From positions 62,001 through 126,000 of the forward strand of contig NZ_JAPIVS010000005.1 in assembly GCF_026239695.1 (NCBI RefSeq): a stretch of 64,000 nt of DNA, written 5' to 3'. The stretch is from Pedobacter sp. MC2016-15. Lineage in GTDB: Bacteria; Bacteroidota; Bacteroidia; Sphingobacteriales; Sphingobacteriaceae. Shown piece by piece: positions 18,837 through 26,846 of the stretch. Each line of letters begins with the position of its first letter. Position 1 is the stretch's first letter. The notes under the pieces were generated by a model. It searched no databases, was not told the origin of the DNA, and saw nothing but the letters and a program-made list of their open reading frames with translations. The position numbers and the translations under genes were made by a program.

Positions 18837-20219
18837 ATGATTTACGGTAAACCTTTTAAAGCAGGAGTAATGCTCGCGCTCATGATTGCTGCTCAGCCTG
18901 CCCTGCGGGCACAAACATCAAAAGCCAGCAGTATATTTGATGGCAAAACACTTAACGGTTGGAAAAAAACTGCCGGTAGTGCCACCTATGAGGTAAAGGA
19001 TGGCGTCATTATTGGCACAACAGTAAATGGCACAGGTAATTCTTTTCTGGCTACAGAGAAAGAATACAAAGATTTTGTGCTGGAGGTAGATGTGATGCTG
19101 GAAAGCGCGAAAGGTAATTCCGGGGTTCAGGTGAGAAGTCATTTCGACCCTGAAGGGAATAATGGGAAGGGAAAGGTATATGGTAAACAGGCGGAGGTTG
19201 ATCCAACAGACAGGAAATGGAGTGGTGGGGTGTACGATGAAGCCCGCAGGCAATGGCTATATCCTTTAACCCTGAATCCTTCTGCCGGAAATGCATATCA
19301 GCACAATGCTTATAATCACCTGAAGATAGAATGTATCGGTAATGAAATGAAGACATGGATTAATGACGTTCCTGCGGCTTATGTGATTGATACGCTGGAT
19401 CATACCGGCTTTATCGCACTGCAGGTGCACGGCATTACAGAAGCTTCTGAAGCCGGTAAAAAGGTGTATTTTAAGAACATTAAAATACAGACGGCCGGAA
19501 TTAAGCCCTCAGCATTCCCATCAGGGATTTACGTGGTCAATTATACGCCAAATACCTTGAGCAGTTACGAGAAAAAAGAAGGCTGGGAATTGTTGTTTGA
19601 CGGCAAAAGCAATAAAGGCTGGGTAGGTGCGAATAAAAATGTATTTCCTTCAAAGGGCTGGAGCATCGCCAATGGCTTACTGAGCGTACTGCCTGCTGAA
19701 GGGAAAGAATCTACAAATGGTGGAGATATTGTGAGCACGGGAACCTATGGAGCATTTGACTTGTCTTTCGAATTTCAGCTTACACCAGGGGCTAACAGTG
19801 GCGTAAAATATTTCGTGACCTTAAAGGAGCAAACTGCCGGCTCAGCTATTGGCCTTGAATATCAGGTGCTCGATGATGCCCTGCACCCGGATGCCAAACT
19901 TGGTCGTGATGGAAATCGTACGCTGGCTTCTTTATATGATTTGATTAAAGCAGATAAACCTTCGCGTTTTGTGCATCCCATAGGACAATGGAACAACGGC
20001 AGGGTGGTGGTTTATCCCGATAACAGGGTTGAGCACTACCTGAACGGGATAAAGGTTTTAGAATATCAGCGTGGTTCTGCTGCCTTCCGGGAACTGGTAG
20101 CTATGAGTAAGTATAAAGACTGGAAGGAGTTTGGTGAAGCAAAAGAAGGCCATATCCTGCTGCAGGACCATGGTAATAAAGTAAGTTTCAGAAGTATTAA
20201 AATCAAAAAATTGAAATAG
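18837..20219 (+). CDS. Secreted protein with two DUF1080 domains
   Basis: A 460-residue protein with a signal peptide (AGVMLALMIAAQPALRA) and two DUF1080 repeats (3-keto-disaccharide hydrolase family; about 30-220 and 245-460). Each begins with the same kind of motif: FDGKTLNGWKK, then LFDGKSNKGWVG. The domains are concanavalin-like beta-sandwiches (YKDFVLEVDVMLESAKGNSGVQVRSH). Members are often linked to breakdown of 3-keto sugars in Bacteroidota; the reaction here is inferred. Duplication within one protein is seen in this family but is not universal. Confidence 0.8.
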   Translation: MIYGKPFKAGVMLALMIAAQPALRAQTSKASSIFDGKTLNGWKKTAGSATYEVKDGVIIGTTVNGTGNSFLATEKEYKDFVLEVDVMLESAKGNSGVQVRSHFDPEGNNGKGKVYGKQAEVDPTDRKWSGGVYDEARRQWLYPLTLNPSAGNAYQHNAYNHLKIECIGNEMKTWINDVPAAYVIDTLDHTGFIALQVHGITEASEAGKKVYFKNIKIQTAGIKPSAFPSGIYVVNYTPNTLSSYEKKEGWELLFDGKSNKGWVGANKNVFPSKGWSIANGLLSVLPAEGKESTNGGDIVSTGTYGAFDLSFEFQLTPGANSGVKYFVTLKEQTAGSAIGLEYQVLDDALHPDAKLGRDGNRTLASLYDLIKADKPSRFVHPIGQWNNGRVVVYPDNRVEHYLNGIKVLEYQRGSAAFRELVAMSKYKDWKEFGEAKEGHILLQDHGNKVSFRSIKIKKLK

Positions 20220-20353
20220 AATCTGAACTTTTCTTTTGTTAACTACGTAATAATTGTATAGCAGTATACTGGTCAGTCACGAAATACTTATTGATTTCAG
20301 CCGGAAGATAGAAGAGTTTCTATCGCAAACCAAGAAATGATAGCATTAAAGAC

Positions 20354-20629
20354 ATGTCACAATTTACTCTCAAGTCATGCGAAACCCCGCATGCGATTAC
20401 GATTGATATTTTAGACGAGACAAATTCAATTCAGTTAAACACCACCAACAATGCAATGCTTAACCTCACCTGGATCTGGGATGGTGCAGAGGACCGGGCT
20501 GAGGAGAAGCAGAAATTAATAGAAGAGATCTATTTCGATCTTTTGTTTGTTGAAGAGAACTATGGTTATGAAATGGCAGGGGCGATCCTGCAGCTGCTCT
20601 ACAGTAAGATTGATACTGTTTACAGTTAG
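20354..20629 (+). CDS. Small acidic hypothetical protein
   Basis: A 91-residue acidic protein starting MSQFTLKSCETPHAITIDIL with a segment rich in Glu (EEKQKLIEEIYFDLLFVEE). No signal peptide, no membrane segment and no domain I recognise. It is convergent with the GMC oxidoreductase gene and overlaps its end by 4 bases, which supports both ends being real. Confidence 0.55.
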   Translation: MSQFTLKSCETPHAITIDILDETNSIQLNTTNNAMLNLTWIWDGAEDRAEEKQKLIEEIYFDLLFVEENYGYEMAGAILQLLYSKIDTVYS

Positions 20630-22341
20630 ATTTCGCCCCGGTTCATTGCTTTAACGGCAAAGTCTACAGATCTTGCCGTAAATGCCATATAAGTTAGCGA
20701 TGGGTTCTGCGTGGAGGTAGAAGTCATGCAGGCTCCATCGGTAACAAATACGTTGGCACAAGTGTGCAATTGGTTCCATTCATTCAGGATGGAAGTTTTT
20801 GGATCACGCCCCATTCTTGCACCTCCCATCTCATGAATATCTAGTCCGGGAGCCTGTGATGAAATGTTGGGTGTGATGTTTTTAAATCCTGCTTCGGTAA
20901 ACATTTCTGTCATCTGCTCGATATAGTCCTTTTTCATCAAGGCATCATTTTCATCATAAGCTACCGATATATTGAGGAGTGGGATGCCCCAGGCATCCTT
21001 TTCGCTGGCACTCAGGTTCACAAAATTGCTCTCCTTGGGGATGGTTTCGCCCATCATATGCGATCCCATGATCCATGGACTCAGCTTGCCCTGCAGCAGA
21101 TTATCTTTAAGTTTGCCGCCAATAGCAGAACGGTCTCGTTCCATATATCTGCTACCATATAGTCCTGCGGCGTAACCCCTTTTAAAATTAGTCTCCTGTT
21201 TATAGACATTTCTGAACCGGGGAATATAGCCCCCTCCGGCGGGATTCCTGCCATCTGTAGCGAACTGTTTTAGTCCGTCAAACTCTGCTGTGATCCTGGC
21301 ACTGTAGTTATGAAATGCTACATATTTGCCCAGTACGCCACTATCGTTTCCAAGCCCCTGAGGAAATCTCTTTGATTTGGAATTGAGCAGAATCAGGTTG
21401 GTGTTTAAGGCACCTGCATTGACAAATACGATCCTCGCATAATATTCTGTACTCTCTTTGGTGTTGGCATCCACTACACGAACCCCTGTTACTTTGCCTT
21501 TTGCATCATCGTAAATCACAGATTCTACTACGCTATCGGGCTTTAAAGTGAGTTTACCGGTTTTTGCTGCCCATGGCAAGGTAGAGGCGTTGCTGCTAAA
21601 ATATCCACCGAAAGGACATCCGCGCTGGCAGAGGGTGCGGTTCTGGCATTTGGCTCTGCCCTGATCAAGGTGTATCTGGTTGGGCTTGGATAAGTGTGCG
21701 CAACGGGCACTGATAACGTGTCTGTTATTATATTTATTTTTGATAAAATCTTTGAAATAGTCTTCTGCAGCATTTAACGGAAATCCTGGCAAAAACTCCC
21801 CATCCGGTAATTCTGATAAGCCATCCCTGTTGCCCGAGATGCCAGCGAATTTTTCTACATAACTGTACCATGGCGCAATGTCCTTGTAACGGATAGGCCA
21901 GTCCACCGCAAAATCATCCCGCGCAGGGCCTTCAAAATCGAAGTCGCTCCATCGCTGTGTCTGACGTGCCCAGAGTAATGATTTTCCCCCGACCTGGTAT
22001 CCCCTAATCCAGTCGAAGGGCTTTTCCTGGACGTAGGGATGTTCTTTATCCTTGACCATGAAATGCATGGCGTCCTCTTTAAATGCGTAACACCTGCTCA
22101 CGATTGGATTTTCTTTTTTTATCGCTAATGCAGGCTCTCCACGGTGTTCGAACTCGTAGGGGAATTTATTGGTAGTGGGGTAGTCCTTGATATGCTGAAC
22201 ATCACGGCCTCTTTCAAGCACCAGCGTTTTAAACCCTTTTTCTGTAAACTCTTTTGCTGCCCAGCCTCCACTGATTCCGGAGCCGATCACAATCACGTCG
22301 TAGGTGTTGCCTTTGGCGGCATCTATATTTAAATTTGACAT
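20626..22341 (-). CDS. GMC-family oxidoreductase (gluconate dehydrogenase large-subunit-like)
   Basis: A 571-residue FAD enzyme. The Rossmann motif is VIVIGSGISGGWAAKEFTEKG (residues 14-34) and the C-terminus carries the GMC catalytic region (HEMGGARMGRDPKTS, then TQNPSLTYMAFTARS). It is similar to the membrane-bound gluconate/sugar dehydrogenases of Bacteroidota, in which the FAD subunit pairs with a small subunit 3 that is exported by Tat. That partner is the next gene upstream (11-base gap), so the two are an operon. Cys residues (TLCQRGCPFGG) are conserved in this branch. A cytochrome subunit is not in the window. Confidence 0.88.
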   Translation of the reverse strand: MSNLNIDAAKGNTYDVIVIGSGISGGWAAKEFTEKGFKTLVLERGRDVQHIKDYPTTNKFPYEFEHRGEPALAIKKENPIVSRCYAFKEDAMHFMVKDKEHPYVQEKPFDWIRGYQVGGKSLLWARQTQRWSDFDFEGPARDDFAVDWPIRYKDIAPWYSYVEKFAGISGNRDGLSELPDGEFLPGFPLNAAEDYFKDFIKNKYNNRHVISARCAHLSKPNQIHLDQGRAKCQNRTLCQRGCPFGGYFSSNASTLPWAAKTGKLTLKPDSVVESVIYDDAKGKVTGVRVVDANTKESTEYYARIVFVNAGALNTNLILLNSKSKRFPQGLGNDSGVLGKYVAFHNYSARITAEFDGLKQFATDGRNPAGGGYIPRFRNVYKQETNFKRGYAAGLYGSRYMERDRSAIGGKLKDNLLQGKLSPWIMGSHMMGETIPKESNFVNLSASEKDAWGIPLLNISVAYDENDALMKKDYIEQMTEMFTEAGFKNITPNISSQAPGLDIHEMGGARMGRDPKTSILNEWNQLHTCANVFVTDGACMTSTSTQNPSLTYMAFTARSVDFAVKAMNRGEI

Positions 22342-22352
22342 TGTTTGCTGAA

Positions 22353-22877
22353 TTAAGCTGTTTTAACAGGGAAATAACCATTATACCGACCGGGAACCAA
22401 TTCGTAAATGATGAGCTTGGTCATTACGTACTGAGAATTAAGATACCCGTCAATGGTTTTTGCTTTAGTTATTTTGTAAAATGCCGAGAGATCTGGCGAG
22501 GGATTGTTTTCGAGTTTGGACAATGTACTCTCACGCTGATGTGCCGAGAGTTTTCCAAAAGATTTTCCGTACTGCTCAGAAGTTAGTTCTTTAAACTCCT
22601 GTAGTCCATTTATAAAAGCCTGCTGATCAGTTTTTTCGTAGCAGTCATCAAGCATTTTGAGAATGAACAGGTGTAGCTTTAATTCCCGGGCACCGGGGGT
22701 CTTCGTCCTAGGGATAATCGTTTCAGCAATCTCTGCCAGCAAATTTTCTTCATCCAGGCTGACCTCTAAATTTGTTAGCCGGATACTCGATTTTCCCTCA
22801 TCTCTGAGGCATGACGGTAATAAGGCTAAACCACCAGCCATAATCAGCACTTGTTTGATCACTAATCGTCTTTCCAT
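22353..22877 (-). CDS. Gluconate 2-dehydrogenase subunit 3-like lipoprotein
   Basis: A 174-residue partner of the downstream GMC enzyme. The N-terminus has a Tat-like twin arginine (MERRLVIKQVLIMAGG) and ends with the lipobox LPSC, so the protein is probably a Tat-exported lipoprotein that carries the FAD subunit across by hitch-hiking. The rest is helical (NLEVSLDEENLLAEIAETII, then FKELTSEQYGKSFGKLS), as in the subunit 3 family. It precedes the GMC gene by 11 bases on the same strand. Confidence 0.85.
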   Translation of the reverse strand: MERRLVIKQVLIMAGGLALLPSCLRDEGKSSIRLTNLEVSLDEENLLAEIAETIIPRTKTPGARELKLHLFILKMLDDCYEKTDQQAFINGLQEFKELTSEQYGKSFGKLSAHQRESTLSKLENNPSPDLSAFYKITKAKTIDGYLNSQYVMTKLIIYELVPGRYNGYFPVKTA

Positions 22878-23201
22878 TGTACACTGTTGTGATCACCTAA
22901 GTTAAGATAAATTCCTAAATACCGCCTATGGAAATAATGTAATCGTGGGCAGAGGTTACTGAGGAAATATCATTTACAGCAAGAGTTTCCATAATTCCAA
23001 AGTACTGATGTTCAGAATATACTCCAAAAAGTTGTCGGGTATTTATATCTGGTTAAATTTGACTCCTTAAACACCAATTTACAGGATTGTAATTACACTT
23101 ATAACAATAGTAGCTACTCCGTTGAAGATTAATTTTTATTTTCTTGTTTTAATTCTATAGATATTCCGGAAAAATACGTTTCCCCTATACTATTTTTCAG
23201 T

Positions 23202-23252
23202 TGACCACGGTAATATTGAGATTGACCACAAATTATCTCCAAATCATGACCA
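23202..23252. repeat. Direct repeats TTGACCAC/TGACCA with about 21-24 base spacing
   Basis: TTGACCAC occurs at 23201-23208 and again at 23222-23229; TGACCA follows at 23247-23252. The two full copies are exactly two helical turns apart, so one face of the helix would be contacted. LytTR-type regulators are known to bind direct repeats with about 21-base spacing, but the sequence itself is not a known LytTR site. Confidence 0.45.
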
Positions 23253-23330
23253 ATATTAGCTTTCTGCAATTTATCTTATTTGGTAATTATTTAACTATAT
23301 TTACTTGAATATAAACCGAATTGTATTTAT

Positions 23331-23352
23331 AATGAAATGAATTCATTTCATT
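23331..23352. promoter_or_regulatory. Perfect 22-base palindrome (candidate operator)
   Basis: The left half is AATGAAATGAA and the right half is its exact reverse complement, with no spacer. It lies 156 bases ahead of the unknown gene at 23509 in a gene-less region. Such symmetrical sites suit a dimeric HTH protein. It is not next to a T-run, so it is not a terminator. Confidence 0.45.
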
Positions 23353-23508
23353 TGATAATAATGGAATAAACCGATTGATGCCGAATTTGTCAAAACAATA
23401 ATTTGTTATGATATTGTGAACGAATTTATATCAGAACAGCAATTAATATTGTGCAGGTCTGATAAAACCTTTTACTAATATGCACAGGGAATCACTATAC
23501 TTTAATCA

Positions 23509-24486
23509 ATGGAAGAAATACAAAGTATGAAGAAAGCGAAAAATGCGTCCCATGCTAAAACAGACCCTGGAAAACATCTCCCGGTGAAAGGAGCTGCAGT
23601 TTACACTGAAATTTTGAAACAGCTGAAGAAAGGTGACCGGGCCGCAGTAGTTACCTATAATAATTACATCAAATCATTATTGTCTGTCCATAAACACAGC
23701 CCTGAAACTTTAAACTGGGATGATTTTGCGAATGCCCATGAACCTAAATTGCCCTTGCGGCAGTCTTTGAATCAGGATGTTGCAGATCAGGAATACCGTT
23801 CATATGCGCCTACTATCCTGGATAAAATGTTTGGCCAGTGTAAGAAAAAGATGAGCGATCTGATGAAGAATACCGAGCAGGCTAAACGTTATGATGATCT
23901 GATTTATAATGCTTCACTGAAAGAATTCAGGAATGATTATCAGGACTGGGAAAAGGGGCAGCGTATAGCCAAAGGTGTAAAAAATAGTGAACCGGAGGCT
24001 TATCAGCAAGCTATTGAATTCCTGGATCCCTGCGAACAACTCACTCAGATGGGGACCAGAGTCAGGATCGAATCACATGCTGATCATGTAGTAGCTCATT
24101 TGAATTTTCATCTGACGGAGATGATTCCTGACTATGTGCTGAGCCATTCTCCAGCAGGTAAGGTTTTGAAAACGGAGATGCCAGAACAGAGATTCCATGA
24201 GCTTTGTCACCACCACATCTGCGCCTCTGCACTGCGTATCGGCAGAGAGGTATTTGCTGTCTTGCCAGTAAACACAGTTTTGGTTCATGCCTACACTTTC
24301 CTTCCTGATGCCACAAGTGGCGGTACTCATAAGGAGCTGATCCTGTCTGTCAGATTGACCCGGAAAGAAATGCAGGAACTTGATTTTAAGACGCTCAGTG
24401 GTCCGGATCATCTCGCCGGTTTTTCTCCCAGTATCGACTTCTCTCCGCATAATGGCTTTTCTCCCGTCCTGGCTTTAAGCTATTAG
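23509..24486 (+). CDS. Hypothetical protein, 325 residues
   Basis: I do not recognise this protein. It begins with a Lys-rich stretch (MEEIQSMKKAKNASHAK), is soluble without signal peptide or membrane helix, and has a helical middle (YAPTILDKMFGQCKKKMSDLM) and a C-terminal part with RFHELCHHHICASALRIGRE and VLVHAYTFLPDATSGGTHKE. The CHHHIC cluster could bind metal. It stands alone with a long non-coding region upstream that contains an exact palindrome. The start is the first ATG of the frame. Confidence 0.62.
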   Translation: MEEIQSMKKAKNASHAKTDPGKHLPVKGAAVYTEILKQLKKGDRAAVVTYNNYIKSLLSVHKHSPETLNWDDFANAHEPKLPLRQSLNQDVADQEYRSYAPTILDKMFGQCKKKMSDLMKNTEQAKRYDDLIYNASLKEFRNDYQDWEKGQRIAKGVKNSEPEAYQQAIEFLDPCEQLTQMGTRVRIESHADHVVAHLNFHLTEMIPDYVLSHSPAGKVLKTEMPEQRFHELCHHHICASALRIGREVFAVLPVNTVLVHAYTFLPDATSGGTHKELILSVRLTRKEMQELDFKTLSGPDHLAGFSPSIDFSPHNGFSPVLALSY

Positions 24487-24545
24487 GCAAACGCTGCATT
24501 TTTTATTTGCACAAACATTAACCCCGGCGGCCTGTTAAGTAAGAT

Positions 24546-24821
24546 ATGGAACCAACATATCTTACAGAAGCACAGGCGACACTTCCAGATGGTGAAGTCG
24601 CCAGAGGGCCAATCACCACCATCGACCGTGAAACTTTCTTCTTCGAAAATGCGGTGGGAACACTGGATTTAAAACTCGAATTGAAAAAAAATGATCTTGG
24701 CTGGTACCAATCCGGAGGAAGCAATGTGTCCAATGCAGATCAAATGATCGATGAACTGGGTATTGTGATAGATAATCATCTGGGCAATAGTCCCATCGTC
24801 AGCAAAATCGGAATCGAGTAA
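24546..24821 (+). CDS. Small hypothetical protein, head of a stress-type cluster
   Basis: A 91-residue soluble, acidic protein (MEPTYLTEAQATLPDGEVAR) with no recognised domain. Codon use looks ordinary. It sits 21 bases before the DUF4142 gene and may be in one unit with it, the YtxH gene and the 41-residue peptide gene; this group of envelope/stress proteins is typical in Bacteroidota. Confidence 0.55.
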   Translation: MEPTYLTEAQATLPDGEVARGPITTIDRETFFFENAVGTLDLKLELKKNDLGWYQSGGSNVSNADQMIDELGIVIDNHLGNSPIVSKIGIE

Positions 24822-24842
24822 AATTCTATAAATCATCTACCT

Positions 24843-25517
24843 ATGAAAAAATTATTTTTAGGCGCTTTGCTACTTACAGCAGCCTACACCATACAGTCCT
24901 GTACAGCAACTCGTCCCGTTTCAGGCCCCGGAGGGGCAACCCCAGGTTTTGGCAGTGCTGCAAATGTATCTGCAGGCAGAAATGGGGAAGGTGTACCTAA
25001 CCCGGGTATTAGAGAAGATGTTGTTCCCGGAAATGCCACGGATAACTCTGCAGGTCCTAAAGATTCGCTATCCAATAAAGTGGATGCCGCTAAAAATAAA
25101 GTAGCGCAATTTATCAACCAGACAGCTTTAACAAATCATACCCGTTTTGAAGCCAGTAAGATTCTGTCACAACAGGCGAAAAATGCTTATGTGAAGAGCT
25201 TTGCTTTGCTGGTAGTAGAGGAACAGGCGAAGGCTGATAGCGATCTGCTGGCACTGGCATCCGCTAAAAGTATTAAACTTGACTCGGCAGCTACGAATAA
25301 AGACAGGGATGATAAAGTGAAACAGCTGTCGACCGTAACGGGCGAGGAACTGGAGTCTGTGTATATTCAGATGATGACTACAGAGTTTGAACAGGCAGTA
25401 GCCTTATACGAAGATGGCGACAAGTCGAAAGACCCAGAGGTCAAAGCCTATGCAGATAAATATTTGCCCATGTTAAAATTACAACTGAAAAGCGTTTCCG
25501 CATTGAACAAGAAATAA
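24843..25517 (+). CDS. DUF4142 lipoprotein
   Basis: A 224-residue protein starting MKKLFLGALLLTAAYTIQSC, a lipoprotein signal ending IQSC, followed by a Gly/Pro/Ala-rich linker and a DUF4142 domain (about 85-220; ferritin-like helical bundle: FINQTALTNHTRFEASKILS and VKSFALLVVEEQAKADSDLL). DUF4142 proteins are often induced by stress and are secreted or anchored. No catalytic residues are known for the family. Confidence 0.8.
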   Translation: MKKLFLGALLLTAAYTIQSCTATRPVSGPGGATPGFGSAANVSAGRNGEGVPNPGIREDVVPGNATDNSAGPKDSLSNKVDAAKNKVAQFINQTALTNHTRFEASKILSQQAKNAYVKSFALLVVEEQAKADSDLLALASAKSIKLDSAATNKDRDDKVKQLSTVTGEELESVYIQMMTTEFEQAVALYEDGDKSKDPEVKAYADKYLPMLKLQLKSVSALNKK

Positions 25518-25549
25518 TAACATCCTATCCATACTTAAACTGAAAACCT

Positions 25550-25825
25550 ATGAAGTTTAGACAGACGAACCACCTGATGACGAGTATCGCCTTAATTGCC
25601 GGTATAGCTGTTGGGGCAGCAATAGGAGCATTATTTGCTCCCAAAAGTGGAAAAGAAACAAGACGCAAAGTTGCAGGACACCTCGTTGAAGATCTGCGCA
25701 GTCAGACCAAAGAAAAAGCAGATCAGCTGGCAAATGTTGCCGAAGATGCTGTTGATCTGGCCAAAACTACGATAAAAAACAAAGGGCCGAAATCAAGACA
25801 AGTGCCTGAGGAACCGCAAATCTAA
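25550..25825 (+). CDS. YtxH-domain small membrane protein
   Basis: A 91-residue protein with a single hydrophobic helix (LMTSIALIAGIAVGAAIGAL), the AALFAPKSGKETRRK motif and a helical, Lys-rich tail, which together match the YtxH family seen in general-stress clusters. It is 32 bases after the DUF4142 gene and followed by a 41-residue basic peptide gene. Confidence 0.82.
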   Translation: MKFRQTNHLMTSIALIAGIAVGAAIGALFAPKSGKETRRKVAGHLVEDLRSQTKEKADQLANVAEDAVDLAKTTIKNKGPKSRQVPEEPQI

Positions 25826-25836
25826 ATCCAATTATC

Positions 25837-25962
25837 ATGACTACGAAGAAAGATGACAAAGATCCCTGCTGGAAGAATTACGAGCAAGTAGGAACAAAAA
25901 CCAAAGGAGGTAAAAAAGTTCCTAATTGTGTGCCCAAAAAGTCTGCTGAAAAAAAGAAATAG
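25837..25962 (+). CDS. Lys-rich 41-residue peptide
   Basis: The frame encodes 41 residues, with the core DKDPCWKNYEQVGTKTKGGK followed by KVPNCVPKK and ends KSAEKKK. The Cys-Trp-Lys and Asn-Cys-Val-Pro elements form a short patterned peptide that I have seen as a recurring motif in small bacterial and phage proteins; the function is not known. It starts 11 bases after the YtxH stop. A strong hairpin terminator follows at 26025-26056, which fits this being the last gene of the unit. Confidence 0.6.
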   Translation: MTTKKDDKDPCWKNYEQVGTKTKGGKKVPNCVPKKSAEKKK

Positions 25963-26024
25963 AAGCATTCCCCTGATATTTTTCCTGACCTTAACCATAT
26001 CACCGTGTTTGATACCGGAAATGT

Positions 26025-26056
26025 AAAAGAGGGTAATCTCCCGACTGCCCTCTTTT
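26025..26056 (+). terminator. Rho-independent terminator of the DUF4142/YtxH unit
   Basis: AAAAGAGGG (26025-26033) pairs perfectly with CCCTCTTTT (26048-26056), giving a nine-pair stem around a 14-base loop and ending in T residues. It lies 62 bases after the stop of the last gene in the unit. Confidence 0.75.
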
Positions 26057-26142
26057 AATGTGAAAAAACACTTGTGATATTAAAAACACACATGTATGTC
26101 CATCCAGACTAACACATCTTACAAAGATAAGACTGGATGTTT

Positions 26143-26183
26143 ATGGTAAATACCTGTTCGCTATGGTAAAGTACCTGTTTGAT
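26143..26183. repeat. Two-copy tandem repeat, 20-base period
   Basis: ATGGTAAATACCTGTTCGCT (26143) is followed directly by ATGGTAAAGTACCTGTTTGA (26163). The TACCTGTT cores at 26151 and 26172 are 21 bases apart. A weaker CCTGTTA follows near 26203. Such spaced direct repeats may be regulator sites. Confidence 0.4.
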
Positions 26184-26339
26184 ATTGCGTTTTACCACAA
26201 CCGCCTGTTAGCTGCCGGCATATACTATGATGTCAGGTCTGCGAAAAACGATTGACCATGCCCCGTTCTGGATAGAGATATCTGATTTGGGATGCATAAT
26301 TATGAAGCATATATGCTGATAAAATAGTTTTACACATGA

Positions 26340-26371
26340 TTTGTGATACTAAAAATATTAGTATAATTTTG
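26340..26371 (+). promoter_or_regulatory. Promoter with an internal dyad, close to the start codon of the next gene
   Basis: TTTG (26340-26343), 20 bases, then TAATTTTG (26364-26371) match the Bacteroidetes consensus exactly. The spacer contains the dyad ATACTA-N7-TAGTAT (26346-26364). Transcription would begin near 26377, so the mRNA for the ATG at 26376 would have almost no leader. Confidence 0.6.
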
Positions 26372-26375
26372 GGTT

Positions 26376-26759
26376 ATGGATTTAACAAAAGACCAGCAAA
26401 ACAGCCTTATATCCATTCTTGATGAGTGGGTACACAGCAGCAGAATCATCAAAAATATACCCGCTCAATCCTGCTTTGTGTATTATAACGAAGGCAGGGT
26501 ACACTTTAATCTCAGATTGCTCCATGAAGACTATATGCTGAAGTTTGTCTTCTGCAATTACCGCAGTTATGTCAATACCCTGCTGGATCATATTCAGCCT
26601 TCCCTCAAAAGATGGCTGATCAGAAATAATATAGATGAATATATCTTCAGCTTCGAATTTAAGTCTGCGGGAGAAAGCACATTAAAGGAAATACGGATCG
26701 TGTTGAAGGGGGCGTTTACACAACAGGATCCTGGTGGATATGAGAAGAAGTATTCCTGA
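26376..26759 (+). CDS. Hypothetical protein, 127 residues
   Basis: A soluble protein starting MDLTKDQQNSLISILDEWVH, with no recognised domain. Segments such as SCFVYYNEGRVHFNLRLLHE and YIFSFEFKSAGESTLKEIRI suggest alternating strands and helices. The next Met in frame is more than 50 residues inside, so ATG 26376 is the likely start even though the promoter lies directly in front of it, which implies a leaderless or nearly leaderless message. Confidence 0.55.
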   Translation: MDLTKDQQNSLISILDEWVHSSRIIKNIPAQSCFVYYNEGRVHFNLRLLHEDYMLKFVFCNYRSYVNTLLDHIQPSLKRWLIRNNIDEYIFSFEFKSAGESTLKEIRIVLKGAFTQQDPGGYEKKYS

Positions 26760-26846
26760 AAGGGTTTGTTTTTAGATAGATTTGAGCTCTTGTGATCAAT
26801 CAAAATTAAAGCAGGATTGTTCCTTTTCATATCAACCGGAACTGTT

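Larger units (their letters stand above)
22878..23508. other. 631-base gene-less stretch with repeats and a palindrome
   Basis: AT-rich and without a plausible reading frame on either strand. It contains three copies of TGACCA (23202, 23223, 23247; the first two as TTGACCAC) spaced 21 and 24 bases, and a perfect 22-base palindrome at 23331-23352. Both lie upstream of the unknown gene at 23509, so the region is likely a regulatory zone rather than a decayed gene. Confidence 0.5.
25963..26375. other. Gene-less stretch (413 bases) holding a terminator and repeats
   Basis: After the 41-residue peptide gene the first part holds a terminator (26025-26056), the middle a CATCCAG/CTGGATG inverted repeat (26101-26107 with 26133-26139) and a 20-base tandem repeat (26143-26183), and the end the promoter of the 26376 gene. 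No coding frame is evident. Confidence 0.5.
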
